Shown here piece by piece: positions 6,903-13,077 of a stretch of 20,098 bases of DNA. The translations under genes and the position numbers were made by a program. The notes under the pieces are model-generated. The model searched no databases and had not been told where the DNA came from. It saw only the letters and a list, made by a program, of their open reading frames with translations. Numbering within the stretch: position 1 is the first letter of the stretch; each line of letters opens with the position of its first letter. Location: NCBI GenBank assembly GCA_022709585.1, contig JAKLIN010000011.1:1-20098 (forward strand), in the 5' to 3' direction. The stretch is from Nanobdellota archaeon (GTDB taxonomy: Archaea > Nanobdellota > Nanobdellia > Pacearchaeales > GW2011-AR1).

Positions 6903-8684
6903 ATGGCAAAAGAGGGGTACAAAATAAGCGATATTTACCAGGGAGGCTATTCTTCTTTAGATCCAAACTCTGGCCAAGATTCATTGTATAGGATTCCTGC
7001 GGGCGAAATCGGAATGGCAACAGATTTCAGAACAGCAGATGTGCTAAAAGATATTTCTGATAAGTTAAAAACAGGGACAAAACAAATTGAAATGTCTACA
7101 ATTCAGCCAGAAGTATTTGAATCAATTCCAAATCAACATTTAAAAGAAGTTAATAGATTAAGCAAACTCACCGGAGTAGACATCTCTGTTCATGCTCCTT
7201 TAATTGAACCATCAGGCTTAACACAGCAAGGATACAGCGAATTTGCAAGAGAGCAAGCAGAGCGTCAGATGCTTTCAGCTGTTGAAAGAGCGCATATGGT
7301 AAATCCTTCCGGGCATGTCCCAGTAACATTCCACTCTTCTTCTGGTTGGCAAGGAACAGAATACAAAAAAATTAAAGATGGTGAAGAAAAACTGAAGATT
7401 CCTTTGATAAACCAAGAATCTGGGCAGATGATGATGGTTGAAAAAGAAGAGGGGGTAAGAAGATTAGGTTATTCTGAACAAGACTTAATCAAAGGAAAAA
7501 CAATCAGTGCTCAAGAAAGAATTGAAAATGTTAATGCAACACACTGGGACAATGAACTCTTGCAAATTATGGCAATGAAATCTAGGTTGGATAATGATTC
7601 TCGAGAGTTAGAGCATATAGACAAACAAGTTCATCCTTTAATCAGTAAGGGGATTGCAGATGAAAAATATCTCGAGGAAAATGTGCAGGCTAAAGATTGG
7701 AATAAATATCAGGAAATATTGATGCAATTTAGAGAGCTTTACGGACAAAATCTAAATTCTCTTTTTGAAAAAGCTTTCAAGTATGGATCAGAAGAAGATA
7801 AAAAAAGATTAATTGAAGCTTCCGGAAAAGTTAGTGAAATTGTTCATTCTAATACTAGTCCAATTGAAGAAACTTCAACAGCAATAAGTGTGTTAGTTAA
7901 TGAACTGCAAAGAATAACTCCTAGGATTTACAAACCTGTTGAAGAAGTTGCTCTAGATAAAACAGCAACAACTTTTGGAAATATTGCTTTTGAGTCATAT
8001 AAAAAATTCAAAGACACTGCACCAATTGTTACTATTGAAAATCCCCCTGCAGGAGGAGCATTCTCGAGAGGAGAAGAACTCAAGCAAGTTGTTGAAAAAT
8101 CTCAGCAAAACTTCATAAAAAAAGCAATGAGCGAGTTAGGAATGTCTGAAAAAGATGCGAAAGCTCAGGCTCAAAAATTACTAGGAGTTACTTGGGATGT
8201 TGGACATATTAATATGATAAGAAAATATGGTTATGAAGGGAAAGATGTTGTTAAAGAAACTGAAAAAGTCGCCCCTCTTGTAAAGCATGTTCACTTATCA
8301 GATAATTTTGGTTTAGACCACACTGAACTTCCAATGGGAATGGGAAATGTTCCAATTCAAGAAATAATGCAAAGATTAGGCAAAGAAGGATTTAGCGGAA
8401 AAAAAGTAATTGAAGCAGGAAACTGGTGGCAGCATTTCAAAACACCTCCTTTCCAAGAAACTCTTGAAGCATTTGGTTCTCCGATTTATTCAATGAAAAT
8501 GCAACCTTATTGGAACCAAGCAGGCGGATTTCAGCAAGGATATTTCAGCGGCTACGGGCAGATGCTTCCTCAAATGAATTACGAAACAACAGGTGCAGGA
8601 TTTTCACAGCTCCCTGCAGAATTAGGCGGACAGCGAGGGGGAGGCACAGCAGGAAGCAGAATGAGCGGAAGACCAATGGAATGA
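6903..8684 (+). CDS. TIM-barrel metalloenzyme-like protein (endonuclease IV / sugar isomerase superfamily) with a large insertion
   Basis: Belongs to the AP-endonuclease-2 / xylose-isomerase-like TIM-barrel superfamily, whose members repair abasic DNA or isomerise sugars using two or three metal ions. Candidate metal ligands in family order are H97 (ISVHAP), H144 (TFHSSSG), E379 (TIENPP), D432 and H435 (WDVGH), H464 (HVHLSD), D472/H473 (LDH) and E504 (VIEAG), so the active site looks intact. At 593 residues it is about twice the usual 270-300. A helical insertion of roughly 230 residues (about 148-375) separates two barrel strands, and a Gly/Gln/Met-rich tail follows (535-593). Many residues match the isomerase branch (G-x-G after LDH) as well as the Nfo branch, so substrate is undecided. 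Third gene of the plus-strand block. Confidence 0.8.
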   Translation: MAKEGYKISDIYQGGYSSLDPNSGQDSLYRIPAGEIGMATDFRTADVLKDISDKLKTGTKQIEMSTIQPEVFESIPNQHLKEVNRLSKLTGVDISVHAPLIEPSGLTQQGYSEFAREQAERQMLSAVERAHMVNPSGHVPVTFHSSSGWQGTEYKKIKDGEEKLKIPLINQESGQMMMVEKEEGVRRLGYSEQDLIKGKTISAQERIENVNATHWDNELLQIMAMKSRLDNDSRELEHIDKQVHPLISKGIADEKYLEENVQAKDWNKYQEILMQFRELYGQNLNSLFEKAFKYGSEEDKKRLIEASGKVSEIVHSNTSPIEETSTAISVLVNELQRITPRIYKPVEEVALDKTATTFGNIAFESYKKFKDTAPIVTIENPPAGGAFSRGEELKQVVEKSQQNFIKKAMSELGMSEKDAKAQAQKLLGVTWDVGHINMIRKYGYEGKDVVKETEKVAPLVKHVHLSDNFGLDHTELPMGMGNVPIQEIMQRLGKEGFSGKKVIEAGNWWQHFKTPPFQETLEAFGSPIYSMKMQPYWNQAGGFQQGYFSGYGQMLPQMNYETTGAGFSQLPAELGGQRGGGTAGSRMSGRPME

Positions 8685-8747
8685 TTACACAATTAAATTT
8701 ATTAAGCCTGAATAACTAAAGTTATTAATTTAAAATATAAAAGAGAT

Positions 8748-9788
8748 ATGGCAAATTATAACAATCGAAGAATAGCTTCTCATCAAAAAGCAAGAGATAG
8801 CTCTAAAAAATCTAAAGATAAGAAGTCTCAAGATGAGGTGGCTCCTCTTACTCCAGAACAAGACAAATATTACGGAGAGACTAACTTAAATTCTAAAAAG
8901 AATCAAGAATCCAAAAATGCCAAAAAAGATGATTCTAAATTAGAGTATTCTCCAGATTTAGTGAATGGTATTTTCCAATATGCAGTTAACAAAGGAATTG
9001 GGAATTTAGTTTCAAACCGCCCAGCGTTAGAAAGTTTTCGAAATTATCTTTCCGGCAAACTAGACATCCCAAAGTTAACTGAGATGACCATGGGATTAAT
9101 TGAGAACGCTAACAAAAATGACAAATTAAAACGCCCGCAAAAAATAGAATATATCGGAGATAAACTTGCAAATTATATTTCTAAAGGAATTCCCGGGCAG
9201 GCTTTTAAGAAAGAATCAGGAGCGATATTAGGGGCTAAAAGAAGCTTTTTTGATTTTGGTTATAAAAGAAGGCAAGCATATCTTGAAAATACTGTTCAAG
9301 CTTTTGATGATCTGGGTTTACTTTTAAAAGACAAAGATGACCAAATTTTACCTGAATTAAGAAATCAGATTAAGAAGCACCAAGGGACAAGACTAATTGA
9401 GCCCTCTTTGAATGTACTTAGATCTTACAATCTTGTGAAAGGCAAGTATAATAAAGAATTAAAGGAAATAAACAAATATCAACAGAATTCTCCTAAACAA
9501 GCATTAGAAAGCATTTTAGGAGAATATAGGGAAAAAATGGCCGCATCATTTTTAGGTTTAATGGGTCTAACTTTAGTTGCACTTTCAAACCTCAACATAA
9601 CTGGCGCAGTAATTGGAAGCAAAGATTACAATTCAATAGCATCTCTTATTGGAGCAGGTTTAATCTTAGTTGCATTATGTTTATTTTTGAAAATCAGAGC
9701 TAAGGCTAAAAAGGTTAGTAGAAAGCCAAAAGCAATTGCTTCGAAGAAGAAATCCAAAAAATCTTCCAAAGCTAAAAAAAGAAGATAA
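8748..9788 (+). CDS. Basic protein with two C-terminal membrane helices, unknown function
   Basis: Not recognised. 346 residues: a Lys/Asp/Ser-rich, probably disordered N-terminus (1-66); a helical soluble region (67-260) with SPDLVNGIFQYAV (68-80) and GYKRRQAYLENTVQAFDDLG (171-190); two hydrophobic segments (about 264-287 and 294-315) joined by a short loop; and a very basic Lys/Arg/Ser tail (316-346) resembling those that bind nucleic acid or acidic lipid head groups. A hairpin of two helices would leave both the N-domain and the basic tail in the cytoplasm. It lies 63 nt after the TIM-barrel gene and 15 nt before the nucleotidyltransferase, so it may tether the products of the block to the membrane (inference). 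Confidence 0.75.
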   Translation: MANYNNRRIASHQKARDSSKKSKDKKSQDEVAPLTPEQDKYYGETNLNSKKNQESKNAKKDDSKLEYSPDLVNGIFQYAVNKGIGNLVSNRPALESFRNYLSGKLDIPKLTEMTMGLIENANKNDKLKRPQKIEYIGDKLANYISKGIPGQAFKKESGAILGAKRSFFDFGYKRRQAYLENTVQAFDDLGLLLKDKDDQILPELRNQIKKHQGTRLIEPSLNVLRSYNLVKGKYNKELKEINKYQQNSPKQALESILGEYREKMAASFLGLMGLTLVALSNLNITGAVIGSKDYNSIASLIGAGLILVALCLFLKIRAKAKKVSRKPKAIASKKKSKKSSKAKKRR

Positions 9789-9803
9789 TTTCAATAAAAA
9801 AAG

Positions 9804-10688
9804 ATGGTGAAGAAAAAATCAGAATACAAAAGTGGCATTAAAAAGAAATCTCCTGTAGTTAGCAAAGAGAAACCTTCAAAGCCAAAAGACTTTCCTACAT
9901 TAAATCTTCACAAAGATTCTGAAATTGCAATGGATTTTGCAGTTAAAGTTTACGAGAAATTTAATAAGATGGTTAAGTCTATTGTTCTTTTTGGTTCAGT
10001 AACTAAAAATACAGCTGTCTCTGGTTCAGACATAGATATTGTAATAATCCTTGATGATGTTTCAATTAACTGGGACCAGGAGTTAGTGGCTTGGTACAGA
10101 GAAGAATTAGACAAAATCCTAAGAGTTAATCTTTACAATAAAAGCATACACATTAACACAATAAAATTAAGCACTTGGTGGGATGATTTAATGCGTGGAG
10201 ATCCTGTTATTGTAAATATAATACGATACGGTGAAAGATTAATTGATTTTGGAGGATTCTTTGAGCCATTGAAATTCTTGTTAATTAACGGAAAAATTAA
10301 ATCAACTCCGGAAGCAATTTACAGCTGTTTGCAAAGAGCGCCTCAGCACTTTGCACGAAGCAAAATTTCTGAATTAAATTGCATTGAAGGCTTGTACTGG
10401 GCAATGGTGGACTCAGCACACGCAGCATTAATTGCAATAAAGATTATTCCTCCTTCTCCAGAGCATATTCCTAGAAATTTGACTGAAACTTTTGTTAAAG
10501 AGAGATTGTTAAGTTCTAAATATGTAGACTGGTACAGAGAACTCTTAGATTTGCATAAAAAGATAACTCATGGAGAGATAACTGACTTAAAAGGCGTTGA
10601 AATTGACACGTGGCAAGCTAGAACTCAAGAATTTATGAGAGTCATGGCTAGAATTGTAGACAGTGTAATCGGAACAAAATCCGAATAA
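9804..10688 (+). CDS. Nucleotidyltransferase-fold protein with C-terminal helical domain
   Basis: 294 residues. The NTase core of the Pol-beta/MNT type is visible as SIVLFGSVTKNT (59-70) followed by SGSDIDIVIILDD (73-85), i.e. the GS motif (64-65) and two metal-binding aspartates (D76, D78). The strand that usually supplies the third acidic residue reads SIHINTI, with Asn instead. The remainder (about 165-290) is helical and could be a HEPN-like or substrate-binding helical domain. The Lys-rich N-terminal 30 residues look disordered. It is the last gene of the plus-strand block, 15 nt after the membrane protein, and so almost certainly co-transcribed. It is paralogous to the 617-aa protein at 13068 over at least residues 60-270. 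Substrate unknown; candidates are nucleotidylation of protein or RNA. Confidence 0.85.
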   Translation: MVKKKSEYKSGIKKKSPVVSKEKPSKPKDFPTLNLHKDSEIAMDFAVKVYEKFNKMVKSIVLFGSVTKNTAVSGSDIDIVIILDDVSINWDQELVAWYREELDKILRVNLYNKSIHINTIKLSTWWDDLMRGDPVIVNIIRYGERLIDFGGFFEPLKFLLINGKIKSTPEAIYSCLQRAPQHFARSKISELNCIEGLYWAMVDSAHAALIAIKIIPPSPEHIPRNLTETFVKERLLSSKYVDWYRELLDLHKKITHGEITDLKGVEIDTWQARTQEFMRVMARIVDSVIGTKSE

Positions 10689-10698
10689 ATTTAATCTA

Positions 10699-10725
10699 TT
10701 TAGGATAATTCTGAATTTGCCTAAA
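10699..10725 (+). terminator. Weak hairpin after the plus-strand block
   Basis: Arms TTTAGG and CCTAAA are separated by 15 bases, 11 nt after the stop codon of the nucleotidyltransferase. It may mark the 3' end of the block, but the stem is short and no long T-run follows. Confidence 0.25.
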
Positions 10726-10734
10726 AATTAATTA

Positions 10735-10768
10735 TATTTTAAAAAAATAAAAAATAAAAAATAAAGTT
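10735..10768 (-). terminator. T-tract terminator of the 202-aa gene
   Basis: Right after the stop codon on the minus strand come three T-runs of six to seven bases, each separated by one A, with no hairpin. Tandem oligo-T is the standard archaeal intrinsic terminator, and this is the cleanest one in the window. Confidence 0.7.
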
Positions 10769-11377
10769 TTATTTGGTTTTCTTATCTTCTGTTTGAGCTA
10801 AGATTTCCTCAAGGTTTTCTACAGGTCTTTTTCCAGATTTTACGATAGCATTTCCGACGCCAGTTCTTTCATCGTATGTCATGAGAACTGAAATTAATCT
10901 TCCAGCTTTTTCTTTGTCATCATCTTGGAATTCTTGTAAAGTCATCTTTCTTTGTTCAGGAGAAATTACATCATCAGACACTTTTGCGCCGACATAGCTT
11001 ATTACATCTTCAACGTAAAGGCTACCCATTCCTGCATATCTGAATTGAGATGCCTTTTTCAAGAGGTTTAATCCAGTAACGCTACCTTGATATCTTTCAC
11101 TAGCAGATTCAGCTTCTAAGAAAATTTCGTATATTCCTTGAGAAACTGGTTTAGTTGGGCTTCTCAAAGTTTCTAAATAAAGTGGATAAACAGCGTCTGC
11201 TCCAACTTGACCATACTTTGCAGCACCTGTCTTGTCATCAATTCTTCCTGCATAAGCTGTGGTTAAAGCAGTCAATCCTTTATCTGTAAAGAATGCCCAC
11301 TGAGTATCTCTTCTTGCTTGTCTTTCTTGAGCAATTTGTTCAGGTGTTTTTTCACTTTTTTTGTTTTTTTCAGCCAT
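10769..11377 (-). CDS. Unknown soluble protein, probably strongly expressed
   Basis: Not recognised. 202 residues: a Lys/Glu/Gln/Arg-rich start (1-24), then a compact-looking domain with TDKGLTALTTAYAGRID (31-47), KYGQVGADAVYPLYLETLRS (54-73), IYEIFLEAESASERY (82-96) and MGSLYVEDVISYVGAKVSDD (116-135), and an acidic/basic tail. No signal peptide or membrane helix. Its control region is unlike any other here: a full BRE plus TATA box, a leader of about 53 nt, a seven-base Shine-Dalgarno core (AGGAGGT) and a multi-T terminator. Together these suggest an abundant product. It is monocistronic, convergent with the nucleotidyltransferase at 9804. No function can be given. Confidence 0.8.
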   Translation of the reverse strand: MAEKNKKSEKTPEQIAQERQARRDTQWAFFTDKGLTALTTAYAGRIDDKTGAAKYGQVGADAVYPLYLETLRSPTKPVSQGIYEIFLEAESASERYQGSVTGLNLLKKASQFRYAGMGSLYVEDVISYVGAKVSDDVISPEQRKMTLQEFQDDDKEKAGRLISVLMTYDERTGVGNAIVKSGKRPVENLEEILAQTEDKKTK

Positions 11378-11394
11378 TTGTGTTTTTTTGTTTG

Positions 11395-11401
11395 ACCTCC
11401 T
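11395..11401 (-). promoter_or_regulatory. Strong but distant Shine-Dalgarno site
   Basis: AGGAGGT on the minus strand, a seven-base match to the anti-Shine-Dalgarno end of 16S rRNA (CCUCCU core), but 17 nt before the ATG instead of the usual 5-10. There is no alternative ATG, GTG or TTG in between. A small AATAC/GTATT hairpin precedes it. Confidence 0.55.
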
Positions 11402-11453
11402 TTCAATACATTGTTAGTATTTCAAGGTTATAATAAATGCAGACTGAACTAGT

Positions 11454-11467
11454 ATTTAAATCTTTCC
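11454..11467 (-). promoter_or_regulatory. BRE plus TATA box of the 202-aa gene
   Basis: GGAAAG directly followed by ATTTAAAT on the minus strand is a textbook TFB-recognition element and TATA box. It lies about 80 nt before the ATG, giving a predicted leader of about 53 nt. Confidence 0.65.
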
Positions 11468-11471
11468 ATTT

Positions 11472-11490
11472 GTTACTATTCTTAAGTAAC
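11472..11490 (-). promoter_or_regulatory. Inverted repeat just upstream of the BRE
   Basis: GTTACT and AGTAAC separated by seven bases form a perfect 6-bp inverted repeat, 5 bp upstream of the BRE. The position suits an activator site. It could also be chance in AT-rich DNA. Confidence 0.3.
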
Positions 11491-11588
11491 ACCTTTTTAC
11501 AAAATATCTTGAAAAATCAAAATTTCATACTGATTATTAAAGAATTGTCTTAGATTTTTTAATTAAAGTGTTTATAGAAATATTCAAC

Positions 11589-12143
11589 TTATTGAGCGGG
11601 TGTTACTGCTGGAACAACTTTCAAATCAACTTTGATTCTTCCAGGAAGCTTTGGGCGAATTTCTCTTAAAACTTTTCTTACCATTGCAACGCCTGCTTCA
11701 TTTAAAACAGCGAAGAAGAATAACTCTCTACCTGGTTTCATTAATGCGGATCTGCCAACAGATTTTCCAAATGACAACTGCATTCCAGTGCTCATTCTAT
11801 CTGCACCTGCACCTGTAAGCATTTTATTTTCTCTTTGAATGTGGTGTGGATAGGGGATAATTTTAAACAAATATTTATCTAAAAGAGCCTTATCAAGCTG
11901 CTTGTTCATGTACTGTCTGCAAGCTTCAAGAGCATGATCTCTTACCTGAATCTTTTCAGTGGAAGTAACTGTTAATTGATAAGGAAGTTTTCCTTGCTTG
12001 AACCAAGCTTCATTTCCCATTGTGAATTTAACAATCTTAGAAGCTGGAACTACTTTAACATAAGCCTTACCTTTTCTTTTGCTTGTTCTTGTATAAGGAA
12101 CAACCGGCTTTCTTGAATATGCTGATGCTTTTCTTAATCCCAT
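11589..12143 (-). CDS. rpl10e: Large-subunit ribosomal protein uL16 (L10e)
   Basis: Component of the 50S subunit near the A-site/central protuberance, in the archaeal/eukaryotic L10e form. 184 residues, slightly longer than typical archaeal members. Family landmarks are the arginine-rich start MGLRKASAYSRK, FTMGNEAW (41-48), VRDHALEACRQYMNK (67-81), IPYPHHIQRENKMLTGAGAD (96-115) and GMQLSFGKSVGRSA (119-132). The start lies 7 nt after the stop of the eL33 gene, so the two form an operon read from the TATA box at 12439. A short C-terminal tail (VVPAVTPAQ) follows the conserved domain. Confidence 0.97.
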   Translation of the reverse strand: MGLRKASAYSRKPVVPYTRTSKRKGKAYVKVVPASKIVKFTMGNEAWFKQGKLPYQLTVTSTEKIQVRDHALEACRQYMNKQLDKALLDKYLFKIIPYPHHIQRENKMLTGAGADRMSTGMQLSFGKSVGRSALMKPGRELFFFAVLNEAGVAMVRKVLREIRPKLPGRIKVDLKVVPAVTPAQ

Positions 12144-12150
12144 TTTATTT

Positions 12151-12417
12151 TTATTTGTCGTTTATTTCTACAGGTGTTGAAACAGCTTGCCCTGGAAGTC
12201 CAATTTCAAAGATTGCTCTGACAACTCCATTGTTTCCATGAGCTCCAGAAACTTTCCCTTTTATGATTTTTCCAGCAGGAGATTTCCACTCAACAGATTT
12301 TCCAATAAATTTCTCAGCGTTTTCTCTAGTTTTAACACCGTCGATTTCTATTAAAAAGTGCTTTTCTGTCACTGTGTGCTTTCCTCTTCTAAACTGTACA
12401 ACTTTTCCTTTTTTCAT
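12151..12417 (-). CDS. rpl35ae: Large-subunit ribosomal protein eL33 (L35Ae)
   Basis: Archaeal/eukaryotic-specific 50S protein with a small beta-barrel that binds 23S rRNA and tRNA. 88 residues, standard length. Seen are the start GKVVQFRRGKHT (4-15), GKSVEWKSPAGKIIKGKVSGAHGNNG in the middle, and the family hallmark IFEIGLPGQA (69-78) near the end. First gene of the operon with uL16; the TATA box is centred 26 nt before its ATG and overlaps the stop codon of the upstream membrane-protein gene. Confidence 0.96.
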   Translation of the reverse strand: MKKGKVVQFRRGKHTVTEKHFLIEIDGVKTRENAEKFIGKSVEWKSPAGKIIKGKVSGAHGNNGVVRAIFEIGLPGQAVSTPVEINDK

Positions 12418-12438
12418 GATACATATGGCAAGATTTAG

Positions 12439-12446
12439 TTTTTAAA
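12439..12446 (-). promoter_or_regulatory. TATA box of the eL33-uL16 operon, inside the upstream gene's 3' end
   Basis: TTTAAAAA on the minus strand, centred 26 nt before the eL33 ATG. It contains the stop codon (12442-12444) of the preceding membrane-protein gene. Confidence 0.6.
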
Positions 12447-12708
12447 GTTTGCTAATTAATACAGTCAAAGAAATAAGCGCAATTAAAGCCCAAACAAGAT
12501 TCAAAAATCCTGATTGATAAGTTTTCTTCTTAAAAGAAATGTACATAACTCCTATTGCTCCGAGAAGATTCATTAACTGATAAGCTAAAGAAGAAATTTC
12601 AATAACCTGAAAACTTCCAAGAGCATAAGCAGTTAAAATCAATCCTGTTCCGACCCAACCAGTTATTTCATCAAACAGTTTTTGTTTCATTTGTTTCGCC
12701 TGTTTCAT
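12442..12708 (-). CDS. Small three-helix membrane protein, CBU_0592-like
   Basis: 88 residues with three hydrophobic segments: 15-33 (GWVGTGLILTAYALGSF), 39-58 (SLAYQLMNLLGAIGVMYISF) and 66-86 (GFLNLVWALIALISLTVLI). The pattern G-W-G ... AY-L ... YQ-NL-GA-G ... N--WA-IA is that of the small CBU_0592-like membrane family of unknown function (recalled, not searched). The frame is open 22 codons further upstream, but the start at 12708 is chosen because it sits 26 nt from the centre of a TATA box that the longer frame would cross. It is divergent from the 95-aa gene at 12760. Confidence 0.8.
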   Translation of the reverse strand: MKQAKQMKQKLFDEITGWVGTGLILTAYALGSFQVIEISSLAYQLMNLLGAIGVMYISFKKKTYQSGFLNLVWALIALISLTVLISKL

Positions 12709-12730
12709 AACTATAAAGTGTAATCTAATA

Positions 12731-12736
12731 TTTAAA
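12731..12736. promoter_or_regulatory. Shared bidirectional TATA box
   Basis: TTTAAA, a perfect palindrome, sits at the exact middle of the 51-nt gap between the divergent starts at 12708 and 12760, about 26 nt from each. A single TBP site could serve both genes. Confidence 0.5.
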
Positions 12737-12759
12737 AACTCATTGAAAATAAAATAAGG

Positions 12760-13047
12760 ATGGAAAAAAATCAAGAGTCTACTTCAAATATTTCAGAATT
12801 AGAAAAGAAGGCAAGCGAGCATTTCAAGAAATTTGAAGCTGGCAGCAATTCTCGAGGAGGGACTCCCAAAGAAGTCTCCAATAGCTCTCTTGTGGGTTAT
12901 ATTAAAGATTTTATGAACATAACTGCCGCAGTGTACTATCAAAATTTAGAAATCATTCAACAAAACAGAAAGCTCTTAAAGGAAATGGAAGCATACAAAG
13001 ACCTCGCAAAGACAGTACAATATATTTCGACAAATTTAAAATTATAA
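12760..13047 (+). CDS. Small helical protein, unknown function
   Basis: Not recognised. 95 residues: a polar, probably disordered N-terminal half (SELEKKASEHFKKF helix at 12-25, then a Ser/Gly-rich linker) and a C-terminal helical part (about 45-92) with aromatic residues (VGYIKDFMNITAAVYYQNLE) followed by a coiled-coil-like stretch. No signal peptide or clear membrane helix. Divergent from the CBU_0592-like gene with a shared TATA box, and convergent with the 617-aa nucleotidyltransferase (20 nt between stop codons). The tight promoter geometry is the main evidence that it is real. Confidence 0.7.
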   Translation: MEKNQESTSNISELEKKASEHFKKFEAGSNSRGGTPKEVSNSSLVGYIKDFMNITAAVYYQNLEIIQQNRKLLKEMEAYKDLAKTVQYISTNLKL

Positions 13048-13077
13048 ATTAGAAAACAAATTATAACTTAGAAAACA
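13041..13077. repeat. Imperfect tandem duplication at convergent stop codons
   Basis: Two adjacent copies of an 18-19 bp unit, ATTATAAATTAGAAAACAA and ATTATAACTTAGAAAACAA, differ at one base. The unit covers the last codons and stops of both convergent genes, so it looks like a slippage duplication of the end of the nucleotidyltransferase gene. Confidence 0.5.

Noticed and set aside
9804..10688. MNT/HEPN toxin-antitoxin module
   Set aside because: NTase-HEPN toxin-antitoxin pairs are two small adjacent genes. Here the NTase and helical parts are in one chain, no separate small HEPN gene follows, and no R-x4-6-H toxin motif was found in the paralogue's helical region.
11437..11553. 38-codon open frame on the plus strand upstream of the 202-aa gene
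   Set aside because: No TATA box at the right distance, and it overlaps the promoter, BRE and inverted repeat of the opposite gene.
12709..12774. Longer N-terminus for the small membrane protein
   Set aside because: It would cross the shared TATA box and overlap the start of the divergent gene at 12760.
2513..12856. Seven CTCGAG sites, more than the one to two expected from base composition
   Set aside because: Six of the seven lie in genes, where they mostly arise from Arg CGA codons before a G-starting codon; no pattern or clustering suggests a functional site.
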